Shown: positions 42,100 to 49,933 of the stretch, piece after piece | How positions within the stretch are numbered: the first letter of the stretch is position 1 | How the letters are laid out: every line of letters starts with the position of its first letter | From: HXMU1420-13 sp965228545 | Lineage (GTDB): Bacteria > Bacteroidota > Rhodothermia > Balneolales > Balneolaceae | Assembly (NCBI GenBank): GCA_965228545.1 | Contig: OZ245822.1 | Span: 2,666,001 to 2,730,000 of the forward strand | Reading direction: 5' to 3' | DNA length: 64,000 nt | Notes under the pieces: generated by a model | What the model was told of the DNA's origin: nothing | What the model saw: only the letters and a program-made list of their open reading frames with translations | Databases searched by the model: none | Translations under genes and position numbers: made by a program

Positions 42100-45003
42100 A
42101 TGACAAAGTTTTATCTCGTTTTATCCACTCTTATGCTTTGGGGATGTGTTACACAGGCTCAAAACCAGCTTTATTTTACGCAACATCGCCCGGCGGGCTT
42201 ACATTGGCAAGAGCTGAAAAGCCCGCATTTCAGAATTATTTTTGCGAAGGGTCAGGAAGAAATCGCCCGAAAGTCAGCCCGTATTCTCGAAAGTCAATAT
42301 GCCCAATCGCTGGCATTAACAGGGGGCGAACTTAAAAATTTCCCGGTAGTTCTAAACCCATACAACGACCTAACCAATGGTTTTGTATCCACAGTTAATT
42401 TTCGATCAGAAGTGGATTTATCCCCCTTCAAAGGTAAAAGTTTAAACCCACAATCCGGCTTATGGCTCGAAAATGTACTTCCTCATGAGTTAATTCATGC
42501 CAATCATGCTAATGTTACCAACAAGTTTTCGTTGGCCCGCGTCTTTGGTTGGCTCTCGCCCGATATTCGGCGCTCTTTCAACATGTTTCCACCACTTGGA
42601 GTGCACGAAGGGTTGGCGGTATATCATGAATCAGAGCATGGTCTTCGTCCCAATTCCGGTCGGGCTAATTACACCTATTTTACCAATCAGTTTAACGCGA
42701 ATTTAAATGGACCTGATACTTGGAGTATGGCTCAGAATCTGATCATTTCAGATTACACCCTTCCAAATAATCGGCATTACGTTGGTGGTGCAGCCTTTAC
42801 CGAATGGCTTCATCAATCGTATGGTGATGATGTTTCCAAACGAGCTATAGCCGTTCATCAGAATGTGTTTTTTCTTGGCTATGGATACGCTCTGAAACAT
42901 GTAACCGGCAAATGGCCGGGTGAACTTTACGGCGAGTATATTGCTGAAAAGCAAGCTCAGGAAGAGCGCCGTTTAGATCGGGTTGACCATGATCCTGCAT
43001 CGTTTAATTTTATAGGCTCTGCGTATGATGGCGTTCGACAAAGCGCCCCCATCTGGATTTCGGATCACGAGATTTTATATCACTCTCGACAATATAATGC
43101 AGCCTCTGCATTCTACATGTACAACACCAAAACTAACCAACATGCCAAGCTAACTGAGCATTTCGTGGTATCAGACTTTTATTTTGATTTTGATCCATCC
43201 ACTCAGCAACTCATTTTATCAGAATATTTCGCGCAGAATAGAATTTTTAGTAGTTACCAAGCCGACTTAGTGCGCTTAAATGTGAGAACAGGTACTAACT
43301 TCAGGCTCTCCAATAATGCCCGGTTATATTCACCGGCACGAACTAACGAATCGTTACTTGCACTTCAACCCAATGGCGACATTGCCACAATTGTTGCGTT
43401 AGAGGGAGATAAAATCACTGTAAAAAAAGAGTTCACAAACCGACATCCGGTAGCGCTAAAAGCAGCAAAAGATGAAAGCGGTAAGCTTGCGGTACTTATA
43501 AATCAGCGAGGTGTTCAGGCACTTTGGCTTACTACCGAAGCTAATCTAGAAACCGATTTGGATCAAAATCCTCAGCTTGCATTTCGAGCGGGCTCTATCC
43601 ATGATCCTCAATGGCATCCCACCGAAAATAAACTCCTTTTTACCGTAGACGCCTACCCGGCGATGAATGTTTATGAGTATGATTTAGACAGTGGTGAAGT
43701 TCTACAACTCACCAATTATCCTTATAACGCTTTTGAGGCATCCTATTCTCCTGATGGAAATACCATTGCTCTTGTGATACAACTATTGGAAGAGCAGCAA
43801 GTAATTTTGCTTGATCGAAATGATTTTTTTAATGAACCCGTAGATCCGGCTTTACTTTTAGTGGGAGAAGAACTTGAAGAGGCGCTGAATGCGCCGGTGT
43901 TAGGAGACGAACTTACCACAGAAAGTGAACTTTGGGAGGTAGATTCGTATGGTTCCGATTTTAGTTGGTTAAAACCAAGAGCTTTATTACCGGTTTTGAA
44001 AGATAAAAGTGGTGTAAACGAATGGGGTGCCCAACTTACCAGCACCGATGTTTTACAAAGCCAGATGTATAATTTCGAAGTAACTGTTTTACAAGAACAA
44101 GCATGGTATAACCTAACTTATACGAACAAATCTTTTTTTCCGGGAATAAGCGTTTTTACGTTTCGAGAACCCTCTTACTTTGCAACTCGATTTCAGCTCG
44201 AGGATGAAGTGTTAACCGAAACTTTTTTAGTTGAAGACATTGGTGCGGGAGTTTCAACTACCTTTGAATATTATTTCGATGATGTTGAACGCTTCTCATC
44301 CTTCTATTTCCGTCCTCGGTTTACCGTTAGTAATTCCAGATACTATCAGCTTAATAATAATCCGGCTACGTCGCGTATTTTGGAAAATAAAATTGGGGGT
44401 TTTGGCCAATTTAATATCCGTTTATTGCAACGTTCTCGAGATATCCAGCCGGCTTCCGGTGTTCAATTGTTTGCCCAAATCGAGCAATCGTTAAATACCA
44501 ATACTATTGCTTTTAAAACAGATCAGTTCGAGACCTTACCCGAAGAGCTAAACAAAAGAAATGCTTTTTATTATGGTATTAATGCCTATTGGGCTCCTTT
44601 AAAGAAAACGAATCAATCACTTGAGGTATCCGCTCAATTTCTGAATCAATCTGACCGTAGATTGTTCAGTAATAACACCATTATCCCAATGGGTTTTTCC
44701 AGCAATGAGTTTGACTTTTCTAGTTCTATCGGGCGCTTTAGTACCCGATATACCATTCCATTGGCTTATCCCGATAATGGCGGTTTACTTATTCCTTTTT
44801 ATGTAAGTGCGGTGTATATGAGTGTGTTTACACATACGCTTGCCGATTACGAACGAGCCAATCCTTTGGAAACATCTTCGACAGTATTAGGGGCGGGACT
44901 TCATTTTCGTTATAAAATTAGTAACTTATCGCTCGATTTTGGAATTGGTTTTACATTCGATCCAAACTCAGGGACTACCGATTTTATTCTGGGCACATTT
45001 TAA
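42100..45003 (+). CDS. Outer-membrane protein: gluzincin-like peptidase, TolB-type propeller and C-terminal beta barrel
   Basis: A 967-residue exported protein (signal MTKFYLVLSTLMLWGCVTQA, with a possible lipobox Cys16). Residues 40-260 form a peptidase-MA-like domain with HELIHANH (129-136; HExxH) and a downstream GVHEGLAVYHES whose Glu170 is the expected third zinc ligand. About 300-600 is a TolB/WD40-like propeller (DPQWHPTENKLLFTVDAYPA; EASYSPDGNTIALVIQLL). The last ~320 residues alternate in beta-barrel fashion and end in a terminal Phe (FILGTF), typical of BAM substrates. It may be a surface-exposed protease anchored by its own barrel. Substrate unknown. Co-directional with the neighbours upstream and downstream. 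Confidence 0.8.
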   Translation: MTKFYLVLSTLMLWGCVTQAQNQLYFTQHRPAGLHWQELKSPHFRIIFAKGQEEIARKSARILESQYAQSLALTGGELKNFPVVLNPYNDLTNGFVSTVNFRSEVDLSPFKGKSLNPQSGLWLENVLPHELIHANHANVTNKFSLARVFGWLSPDIRRSFNMFPPLGVHEGLAVYHESEHGLRPNSGRANYTYFTNQFNANLNGPDTWSMAQNLIISDYTLPNNRHYVGGAAFTEWLHQSYGDDVSKRAIAVHQNVFFLGYGYALKHVTGKWPGELYGEYIAEKQAQEERRLDRVDHDPASFNFIGSAYDGVRQSAPIWISDHEILYHSRQYNAASAFYMYNTKTNQHAKLTEHFVVSDFYFDFDPSTQQLILSEYFAQNRIFSSYQADLVRLNVRTGTNFRLSNNARLYSPARTNESLLALQPNGDIATIVALEGDKITVKKEFTNRHPVALKAAKDESGKLAVLINQRGVQALWLTTEANLETDLDQNPQLAFRAGSIHDPQWHPTENKLLFTVDAYPAMNVYEYDLDSGEVLQLTNYPYNAFEASYSPDGNTIALVIQLLEEQQVILLDRNDFFNEPVDPALLLVGEELEEALNAPVLGDELTTESELWEVDSYGSDFSWLKPRALLPVLKDKSGVNEWGAQLTSTDVLQSQMYNFEVTVLQEQAWYNLTYTNKSFFPGISVFTFREPSYFATRFQLEDEVLTETFLVEDIGAGVSTTFEYYFDDVERFSSFYFRPRFTVSNSRYYQLNNNPATSRILENKIGGFGQFNIRLLQRSRDIQPASGVQLFAQIEQSLNTNTIAFKTDQFETLPEELNKRNAFYYGINAYWAPLKKTNQSLEVSAQFLNQSDRRLFSNNTIIPMGFSSNEFDFSSSIGRFSTRYTIPLAYPDNGGLLIPFYVSAVYMSVFTHTLADYERANPLETSSTVLGAGLHFRYKISNLSLDFGIGFTFDPNSGTTDFILGTF

Positions 45004-45007
45004 CCTA

Positions 45008-45568
45008 ATGCGATTACTTTCAAGCGTTATATTTTCTTTGATAATCATTACGTCTGCCGGGTGCCGCTCGAATGATGATCAGGACTCTAAATTTGAGTCG
45101 GTTGCTAATCGAAAAAGCCCCATTTCAATTAGTAGTGTTAAGCATGAGGGCACGTACATAAAAGTAGTGTATGGCCAGCCCTACAGAAAAGGAAGAACCA
45201 TTTTCGGTGAATGGGAGCCTTATGGCGAAGTATGGAGAACCGGCGCAAACGAAGCTACAGAAATTACGTTCACCCGACCGGTTTTAATGGCAGATAATGT
45301 AATTGATGCAGGAACGTATAGTTTGTTTACCATCCCGAAAGAAGATATATGGACTATCATCTTAAACTCTGAGTTGGGCCAATGGGGGGCGTTTGAATAC
45401 GATCAACGAAGGGATTATGTACGATTTGATGTGCCGGTTAAAAGACTTGATACACCCGTTGAAGCATTCACAATTGCGTTCAGCGAGGTACAGAATTCTT
45501 TAACTACTTTAAGCCTAGCTTGGGATGTAGTTCGAGTGGATATTCCCATCCGATTTTACGGAGAGTAA
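45008..45568 (+). CDS. DUF2911 lipoprotein
   Basis: The ATG at 45008 gives a lipoprotein signal (MRLLSSVIFSLIIITSAGC, Cys19), preferred over an upstream frame overlapping the previous gene. The ~165-residue body is the DUF2911 beta-sandwich: YIKVVYGQPYRKGRTIFGEW near residue 58, GEVWRTGANEATEITFTRPV near 80, DAGTYSLFTIPKEDIWTIIL near 105, and WGAFEYDQRRDYVRFDVPV near 128. The family is widespread in Bacteroidota and unassigned in function. It starts 4 bases after the outer-membrane peptidase stop, so the two are probably co-expressed. Confidence 0.92.
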   Translation: MRLLSSVIFSLIIITSAGCRSNDDQDSKFESVANRKSPISISSVKHEGTYIKVVYGQPYRKGRTIFGEWEPYGEVWRTGANEATEITFTRPVLMADNVIDAGTYSLFTIPKEDIWTIILNSELGQWGAFEYDQRRDYVRFDVPVKRLDTPVEAFTIAFSEVQNSLTTLSLAWDVVRVDIPIRFYGE

Positions 45569-45580
45569 GATAAATCAAGA

Positions 45581-45928
45581 TTAATTTTTGGGTACAAGAT
45601 CCAGCAACTCTTGGGGCACGTTAATGTCCATGCGTAAAACCTGAGAGGCATGTGTTTTACCTTGTGCATCTAATTTTAAAGAAACCGTGCCACCACCACC
45701 TAAGCTCTCATTCAAAATAAAATTTAACGCCCCAATGTTTGGTAACTCGTAGCGTTCTACATCGCCTTTGCACACATACTTCATGTGTTCTTTAACTATG
45801 TCGGAGGTTAGTGTTTCTTTTAAGAATGGATAGATCTCGGGGTGACGAGCAATAATCCCTACATTACTTCCATTTCCTTTGTCGCCGCTGCGACCATGTG
45901 CAATCTCAATAAGTTTTACTACCGGCAT
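45581..45928 (-). CDS. AtuA-related protein (stand-alone C-terminal ferredoxin-like domain)
   Basis: The 115-residue protein carries the signature AHGRSGDKGNGSNVGIIARH at residues 10-29, followed by an EHMKYVCKGDVERYELPNIGALNF strand-helix part and LNESLGGGGTVSLKLDAQGK. This is the AtuA C-terminal domain, elsewhere fused to or encoded beside the larger AtuA (DUF1446) part of acyclic-terpene or acyl-CoA catabolism. The partner is not in the window, so the pathway is unknown. It converges with the DUF2911 gene, with only 12 bases between stops. Confidence 0.85.
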   Translation of the reverse strand: MPVVKLIEIAHGRSGDKGNGSNVGIIARHPEIYPFLKETLTSDIVKEHMKYVCKGDVERYELPNIGALNFILNESLGGGGTVSLKLDAQGKTHASQVLRMDINVPQELLDLVPKN

Positions 45929-45978
45929 ACTTCTTTATTTTTATGATGAAACTACAAAAGAGCGAGCCTTAATTCGAC

Positions 45979-46326
45979 TTATTCTTCAATTTCGATGTTA
46001 AAGATTTCACTAACCTCTTCATCCCAATAAAAAACTACAATCGTATCGCGCTTGTTGGTCGAATAAATCTCTGACAAGGAAATCGTTGTTAAAGCATCCG
46101 ATTGAATTTTGTTTTCATCGCTCACGATGGGTGCCCAAAAAATATAAGGCAGGCTCGCTTTATCTACCGCAAAGTAATACACATCGAAAGTCTGATTATT
46201 TTTAATGATCAATTTTTCGTCCTCTATGATAGCCTCTACTGCATCGCCGGAATGTTCGTTATCAAAAACAGAACATCCGTTAATCAAAAATAATATGAAC
46301 AAACATGCAGAGATCTTTTCCATCAT
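45979..46326 (-). CDS. Small lipoprotein of unknown function, tandem paralogue (second)
   Basis: 115 residues with a lipoprotein signal (MMEKISACLFILFLINGCS, Cys18). The body is about 40 percent similar to the upstream neighbour: AIIEDEKLIIKNNQTFDVYY against AIIQNDTFIIKNNLPFDVYF, then a Trp-x-Pro-Ile segment (FWAPIVSDENKI against DWIPIESETNRI) and IVVFYWDEE against AIAFFWNGR. No family recognised; the fold looks like a single small beta sandwich. Its ATG overlaps the upstream stop (ATGA), indicating coupled translation. Confidence 0.75.
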   Translation of the reverse strand: MMEKISACLFILFLINGCSVFDNEHSGDAVEAIIEDEKLIIKNNQTFDVYYFAVDKASLPYIFWAPIVSDENKIQSDALTTISLSEIYSTNKRDTIVVFYWDEEVSEIFNIEIEE

Positions 46327-46682
46327 AACTCCGGATGTTCATCAATAATTAGCGTGTTCCAGTACTCTCTGCCATTCCAAAAAAAAGCTATGGCTGTCTT
46401 CCCTTGGGTGTAACCAACAATAACATCGGTAGGGAATTTTCTAAAACTACCTGCTTTTATTCGGTTGGTTTCGCTTTCAATGGGTATCCAATCTATTAAG
46501 TACGATGTTTCCTGATCAACGGCGAAAAAGTATACATCGAACGGCAAGTTGTTTTTAATGATAAACGTATCGTTCTGAATGATGGCAGTTAGAGCCTCTT
46601 CATTATTTTCGTTATTGAAAATAGATTCACAACCTTGTGTGATAAAAAATAAAAATATAGCAAAGAGTGTTGAGGTGCGCAT
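46323..46682 (-). CDS. Small lipoprotein of unknown function, tandem paralogue (first)
   Basis: 119 residues with signal MRTSTLFAIFLFFITQGCE (Cys18) and the same layout as the following gene. Its C-terminal half has REYWNTLIIDEHPEL in place of the partner's SEIFNIEIEE tail. Both copies keep the central FDVY(Y/F)FAVD motif. Two adjacent diverged copies suggest either pairing of the products or selection for sequence diversity. The operon consists only of these two genes; the upstream 72 bases are shared with a divergent DUF3820 gene. Confidence 0.75.
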   Translation of the reverse strand: MRTSTLFAIFLFFITQGCESIFNNENNEEALTAIIQNDTFIIKNNLPFDVYFFAVDQETSYLIDWIPIESETNRIKAGSFRKFPTDVIVGYTQGKTAIAFFWNGREYWNTLIIDEHPEL

Positions 46683-46754
46683 CGTAATTAATCATCTTGC
46701 CAGTACAAAGGTATATAATTAAAACCTATCTTCACTCACATTTTGATGTGACCT

Positions 46755-46991
46755 ATGTACGATTCTTCATTTCTCATTCATTTAGTACAAGCCCGAATGC
46801 CCTTTGGAAAATATGAAGGGCGTTACATAACCGATCTGCCCGTGCATTATTTAGAGTGGTTTAGTCGAGAGGGATTTCCTAATGGTCAACTCGGGCAGTA
46901 CTTATCTACCATGTATGAAATAAAAATCAACGGAATTGATGAAGTACTGGAGCCCATCAAGAAAGAGTTTAGGAGAAAACGGTGTCCGTGA
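46755..46991 (+). CDS. DUF3820 family protein
   Basis: A 78-residue cytoplasmic protein. The family core MPFGKYEGRYITDLPVHYLE covers residues 15-34, followed by WFSREGFPNGQLGQYLSTMY and a basic end. Members have been called putative quorum-sensing-regulated virulence factors or exonuclease-related, neither tested widely. It begins at the first ATG and is transcribed away from the tandem lipoproteins; the next forward gene starts 77 bases later. Confidence 0.85.
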   Translation: MYDSSFLIHLVQARMPFGKYEGRYITDLPVHYLEWFSREGFPNGQLGQYLSTMYEIKINGIDEVLEPIKKEFRRKRCP

Positions 46992-47068
46992 AAAAAATTT
47001 CTGACATGATGTAACATATTTTTTACATCACGTAAAGCGTGCCTGACATCAAACTAAATGGAGAACAC

Positions 47069-47512
47069 ATGTCACGCTCAGAAATTCTTTCTTGGACATC
47101 CCTTGCTACCACCACTTCGGTAATGGTTTTTTATGTATTAATGGTTTTTGGCTGGCCGGACGCTATTCCGGATTTCTCATCTAAACTGTTTAAAGTTTTC
47201 TTCAATGTATTCTGGATCGCAGTAATCGTAGAGATTGTGGTTGAAATAAGTGAAAGCAGCCGAAAAGTAGTTAAGGATGAAAGAGATCACATGATTGAAG
47301 GAAAAGGCCATAAAATTGGCTACGCCTTTTTGGTTTTTGGAGTGATGGTTACCCTTATTCAACTATTTATTTCAAACACGCTTGGCCCTGAATTAGAAGA
47401 ATACACCAAGGTAGTAAACACAACTACCATCTTTCATTTCCTCTTTATCACGCTTTATTTAGCAAGTACCGCAAAACGATCTGTGATGATTTATTACTAC
47501 CGAACGAAGTAA
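47069..47512 (+). CDS. Four-helix membrane protein (DUF2178-like)
   Basis: About 147 residues from the ATG at 47069, preceded by GGAG; a GTG frame begins 10 codons upstream. Four hydrophobic helices (about 7-28, 38-58, 82-103 and 116-133) surround a charged loop KVVKDERDHMIEGKGHKIGY, which is the conserved DER-type motif of the DUF2178 group. Such proteins are often encoded beside small XRE regulators, as here (47700). Function unknown. Confidence 0.75.
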   Translation: MSRSEILSWTSLATTTSVMVFYVLMVFGWPDAIPDFSSKLFKVFFNVFWIAVIVEIVVEISESSRKVVKDERDHMIEGKGHKIGYAFLVFGVMVTLIQLFISNTLGPELEEYTKVVNTTTIFHFLFITLYLASTAKRSVMIYYYRTK

Positions 47513-47572
47513 GCGTAGCGATTTCCATCTTCCAACTCAAAAATCAACACTCATCACTCATCACTATTAGTC

Positions 47573-47635
47573 CAAGATTGCCGCGTCGAGTGTTATCCGT
47601 TTCTATTCCATATTCACGGGTTCGTAACAATGACC
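47573..47635. repeat. REP-like dispersed element, copy 2
   Basis: Shares the opening CCAAGATTGCCGCGTCGAGT (plus following GTT) and the closing CAATGACC with the copy at 33001-33061; the middle is diverged. It lies between the membrane protein and its regulator gene. The 70-base direct repeats that flank the first copy are not found here. Confidence 0.75.
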
Positions 47636-47699
47636 ACCCTCTGAATTTTTAATCTTAAATCTTTCATTTTGAATTGTAAACCCCCACAATTAAATCGAT

Positions 47700-47918
47700 A
47701 TGATTGAAGGAAAAATCACCAATAATATCCGAACATTACGGTTCATGCATAACGAAATGACTCAGCAAGAGTTAGCGGATCGAGTGGGAGTAACCAGGCA
47801 AACCATTAATGCCATTGAAGCTGCAAAATATTCTCCCTCGCTGGAAGTGGCTTTTAAAATTGCTGTCGCTTTTGACTGTTCAATTCAAGATGTGTTCCAA
47901 TTTACCATAGATAGCTGA
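47700..47918 (+). CDS. XRE-family helix-turn-helix regulator (YozG-like)
   Basis: A 72-residue single-domain DNA-binding protein: NNIRTLRFMHNEMTQQELAD, then the recognition helix VGVTRQTINAIEAAKYSPSL, ending AFDCSIQDVFQF. This exact type is commonly paired with a four-helix DUF2178 membrane protein, and the pair is preserved here across a repeat-bearing 187-base spacer. It may autoregulate both. No operator recognised. Confidence 0.93.
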   Translation: MIEGKITNNIRTLRFMHNEMTQQELADRVGVTRQTINAIEAAKYSPSLEVAFKIAVAFDCSIQDVFQFTIDS

Positions 47919-48247
47919 GCTCGCTCTCAGAAAAATTCGCCCCAAGCATTTATGCACAATTTATCAACACATGGTACTAAGCAGTAAGCTCTTAACCACT
48001 TATTGCTCAAATTGATACTGCCATAGCACTTTCTTTATCTGCAATTATAAAATATCGAGCTCCTTAACACATTGGTATGTTGTCACTTACAGAGATTTTA
48101 TAATGAGTTTAGAATAATTCTATAAGGATTTCTTTCCACACTGTCGATAACTGCATCAACAAAGCTTAAAAGCTACTCAACGGGATCAATAACATGAAGG
48201 ATACAGATTCTTTTCTCCCGCAATGCTAAAACAAAAAAATAAGAGCA
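47919..48247. other. Gene-free spacer upstream of the porin operon
   Basis: 329 bases, AT-rich, with no frame, hairpin or repeat that I can support. It probably holds the promoter of the porin/PBP/chemoreceptor operon; no Pho-box-like repeat was recognised. Confidence 0.4.
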
Positions 48248-49417
48248 ATGGTGCAGCGAATTTACACTAAACTACTATTCACCCTTTTGTTGGTTTTCGG
48301 AGTTCAAGCCGTACAAGCTCAGGATTACTTTGAGCCTCAAACGAACATTACGGGTTACATTTCAACGGAATTTAATTATTTCGATAACTTGGAAAATTAC
48401 CGAGTAACAACCGGATCTGCCGTTTCTGAAGCAGGCATGCTGGTAACTTATATGCCAACCTCAAGTTTACGCCTCAAAACCGTATTCGTTTACAGGCCGG
48501 AGTTTGAATTCGATCAAATGCTGAATGAAGCATTTGGTGAATTGTCCATGTCTAAAATGGTCAATTTCAAAGTGGGTCGTTTTTTACTTCCTCTTAGTCC
48601 GATGAACACTTATTACTACGCGCCGGTTAATACCAGTGCAACGCTTCCAATCCTAATCACCAATCACGAGTTCTTTCCATTAAATATGGATGGCGTTTCG
48701 ATTAATGGTGCTTTTGGGGATGATGTGAAACTAAAGTACGACGTATTCGCGGGTGGTTATCGAAATACAACTTGGTTACCAACAGGGCCGGTTGGCTTTT
48801 TCGGTAGCGAGGTGCCCTACTTCAAAGAGCAAATTAACTCCCCTTACTCTATCGACAGATCTTACAATAATACCTACAACACGGCTATTGGTGCCGCTGT
48901 GAGCTTTGCTTACAAGCAGTTGATTGAAGTTGGAGCCAGTTACTTTAAGCCAAAGCAAGAAGAAATCCCTTTAGATGTAACCATTCCGGCTGATGCGCTT
49001 TTCCCCGGATTTCCTGAAACAGAAACAGTTATTAATACAAAATTAGATCGCCCCACTTACGGATTTAATGCTAAGGTACAGTATGAGAATACTAAAATAG
49101 CCGGCGAATTATGGCGAGGAAATCTTGAGATCGACCCAATAGTGTTTATGTTTATGGGTAATCCCGCACCGCTAACCGCAGGTGGCGATGTAGACCTTGA
49201 AGGTTCTTTTGTTGAGCTAAGTCATCGAATCGAGAAGTTTACACCGTATGTCCGCTACGAAGATCAACTCACTGATGATATCGAGTATTCGCGCTTTACT
49301 GCAGGCATCAACTATAAGCCAAGCTTCGAGCGCACTCTAAAAGTGGAATACATGATGTACGATCATTCAAGCGGTAATGTGAATGGGCTTATCGCAACTC
49401 TAATTTATTCGTTCTAA
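48248..49417 (+). CDS. Outer-membrane porin-like beta-barrel protein
   Basis: A 389-residue exported protein (signal MVQRIYTKLLFTLLLVFGVQ, cleavage near ...QAVQA at residue 25). The mature part alternates polar and aromatic residues throughout (ITGYISTEFNYFDNLENYRV; FVYRPEFEFDQMLNEAFGEL; FKVGRFLLPLSPMNTYYYAP) and ends ...GLIATLIYSF with the terminal Phe of barrel proteins. The FGELSMSKMVNFKVGRF..P block is typical of phosphate/carboxylate-type or DcaP-like porins. It is the first gene of a three-gene operon with a small periplasmic binding protein (10 bases downstream) and a chemoreceptor, pointing to uptake and sensing of the same solute. Confidence 0.8.
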   Translation: MVQRIYTKLLFTLLLVFGVQAVQAQDYFEPQTNITGYISTEFNYFDNLENYRVTTGSAVSEAGMLVTYMPTSSLRLKTVFVYRPEFEFDQMLNEAFGELSMSKMVNFKVGRFLLPLSPMNTYYYAPVNTSATLPILITNHEFFPLNMDGVSINGAFGDDVKLKYDVFAGGYRNTTWLPTGPVGFFGSEVPYFKEQINSPYSIDRSYNNTYNTAIGAAVSFAYKQLIEVGASYFKPKQEEIPLDVTIPADALFPGFPETETVINTKLDRPTYGFNAKVQYENTKIAGELWRGNLEIDPIVFMFMGNPAPLTAGGDVDLEGSFVELSHRIEKFTPYVRYEDQLTDDIEYSRFTAGINYKPSFERTLKVEYMMYDHSSGNVNGLIATLIYSF

Positions 49418-49427
49418 GGAGCTCATC

Positions 49428-49847
49428 ATGAAAAAATTAATACTTAGCACGTTATTCTTATTTGTTGCTTCGGTAGCCCTTCAGGCGCAGAACTTTAAAG
49501 TTATTGTTAACGAAGCAAATGCCACCACTTCTCTAAGTAAAAAGGAAGTATCAGAAATCTTTCTTAAAACTAAATCAAGTTGGGACGATGGCAGTAAAAT
49601 CGTGCCTGTAGATCAAACAGCTCGGTCTGCTACCAGAGCTGAATTTTCGCAAGAAATACATGGACGAAGTGTAGGCGCAATTCGTAGCCATTGGCAGCAA
49701 GCGGCCTTTTCCGGTGCAGGAACAGCGCCGGCAGAACGACCAAGCGATGCAGAAGTTATCGCATTTGTAAAAAACAATCCCGGCGCGGTTGGATACATCA
49801 GCGCGGATGCCGATGTAAGCGGGGTTAAAGTTGTAACCGTAAACTAA
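49428..49847 (+). CDS. Small phosphate-binding-like (PstS/PBP-like) periplasmic protein
   Basis: 139 residues with a signal peptide (MKKLILSTLFLFVASVALQA, residue 20). The mature ~119 residues resemble one lobe region of PstS-type proteins: LSKKEVSEIFLKTKSSWDDG, KIVPVDQTARSATRAEFSQE, WQQAAFSGAGTAPAERPSD and a closing NNPGAVGYISADADVSGVKV. The NPGAIGY block is characteristic of the phosphate-binding-like superfamily. At half the length of PstS it is the short variant seen next to porins and signalling proteins, with no ABC transporter nearby. Ligand unproven; phosphate or another anion is likely. Confidence 0.82.
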   Translation: MKKLILSTLFLFVASVALQAQNFKVIVNEANATTSLSKKEVSEIFLKTKSSWDDGSKIVPVDQTARSATRAEFSQEIHGRSVGAIRSHWQQAAFSGAGTAPAERPSDAEVIAFVKNNPGAVGYISADADVSGVKVVTVN

Positions 49848-49861
49848 TTTAGTTATTCACT

Positions 49862-49883
49862 CATGGGTCCGGAAGGGCCCGTG
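49862..49883 (+). promoter_or_regulatory. Intercistronic hairpin between the binding protein and chemoreceptor genes
   Basis: CATGGGTCC and GGGCCCGTG pair over 9 positions (two G-U) around a GGAA tetraloop. There is no T-tract, so it is more likely an mRNA-stability or attenuation structure that sets different levels of the upstream and downstream products. Confidence 0.5.
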
Positions 49884-49933
49884 GGGGATACTAACGTCGG
49901 GCACATCCATACCAAAAATTACAAGGCTTTGAT

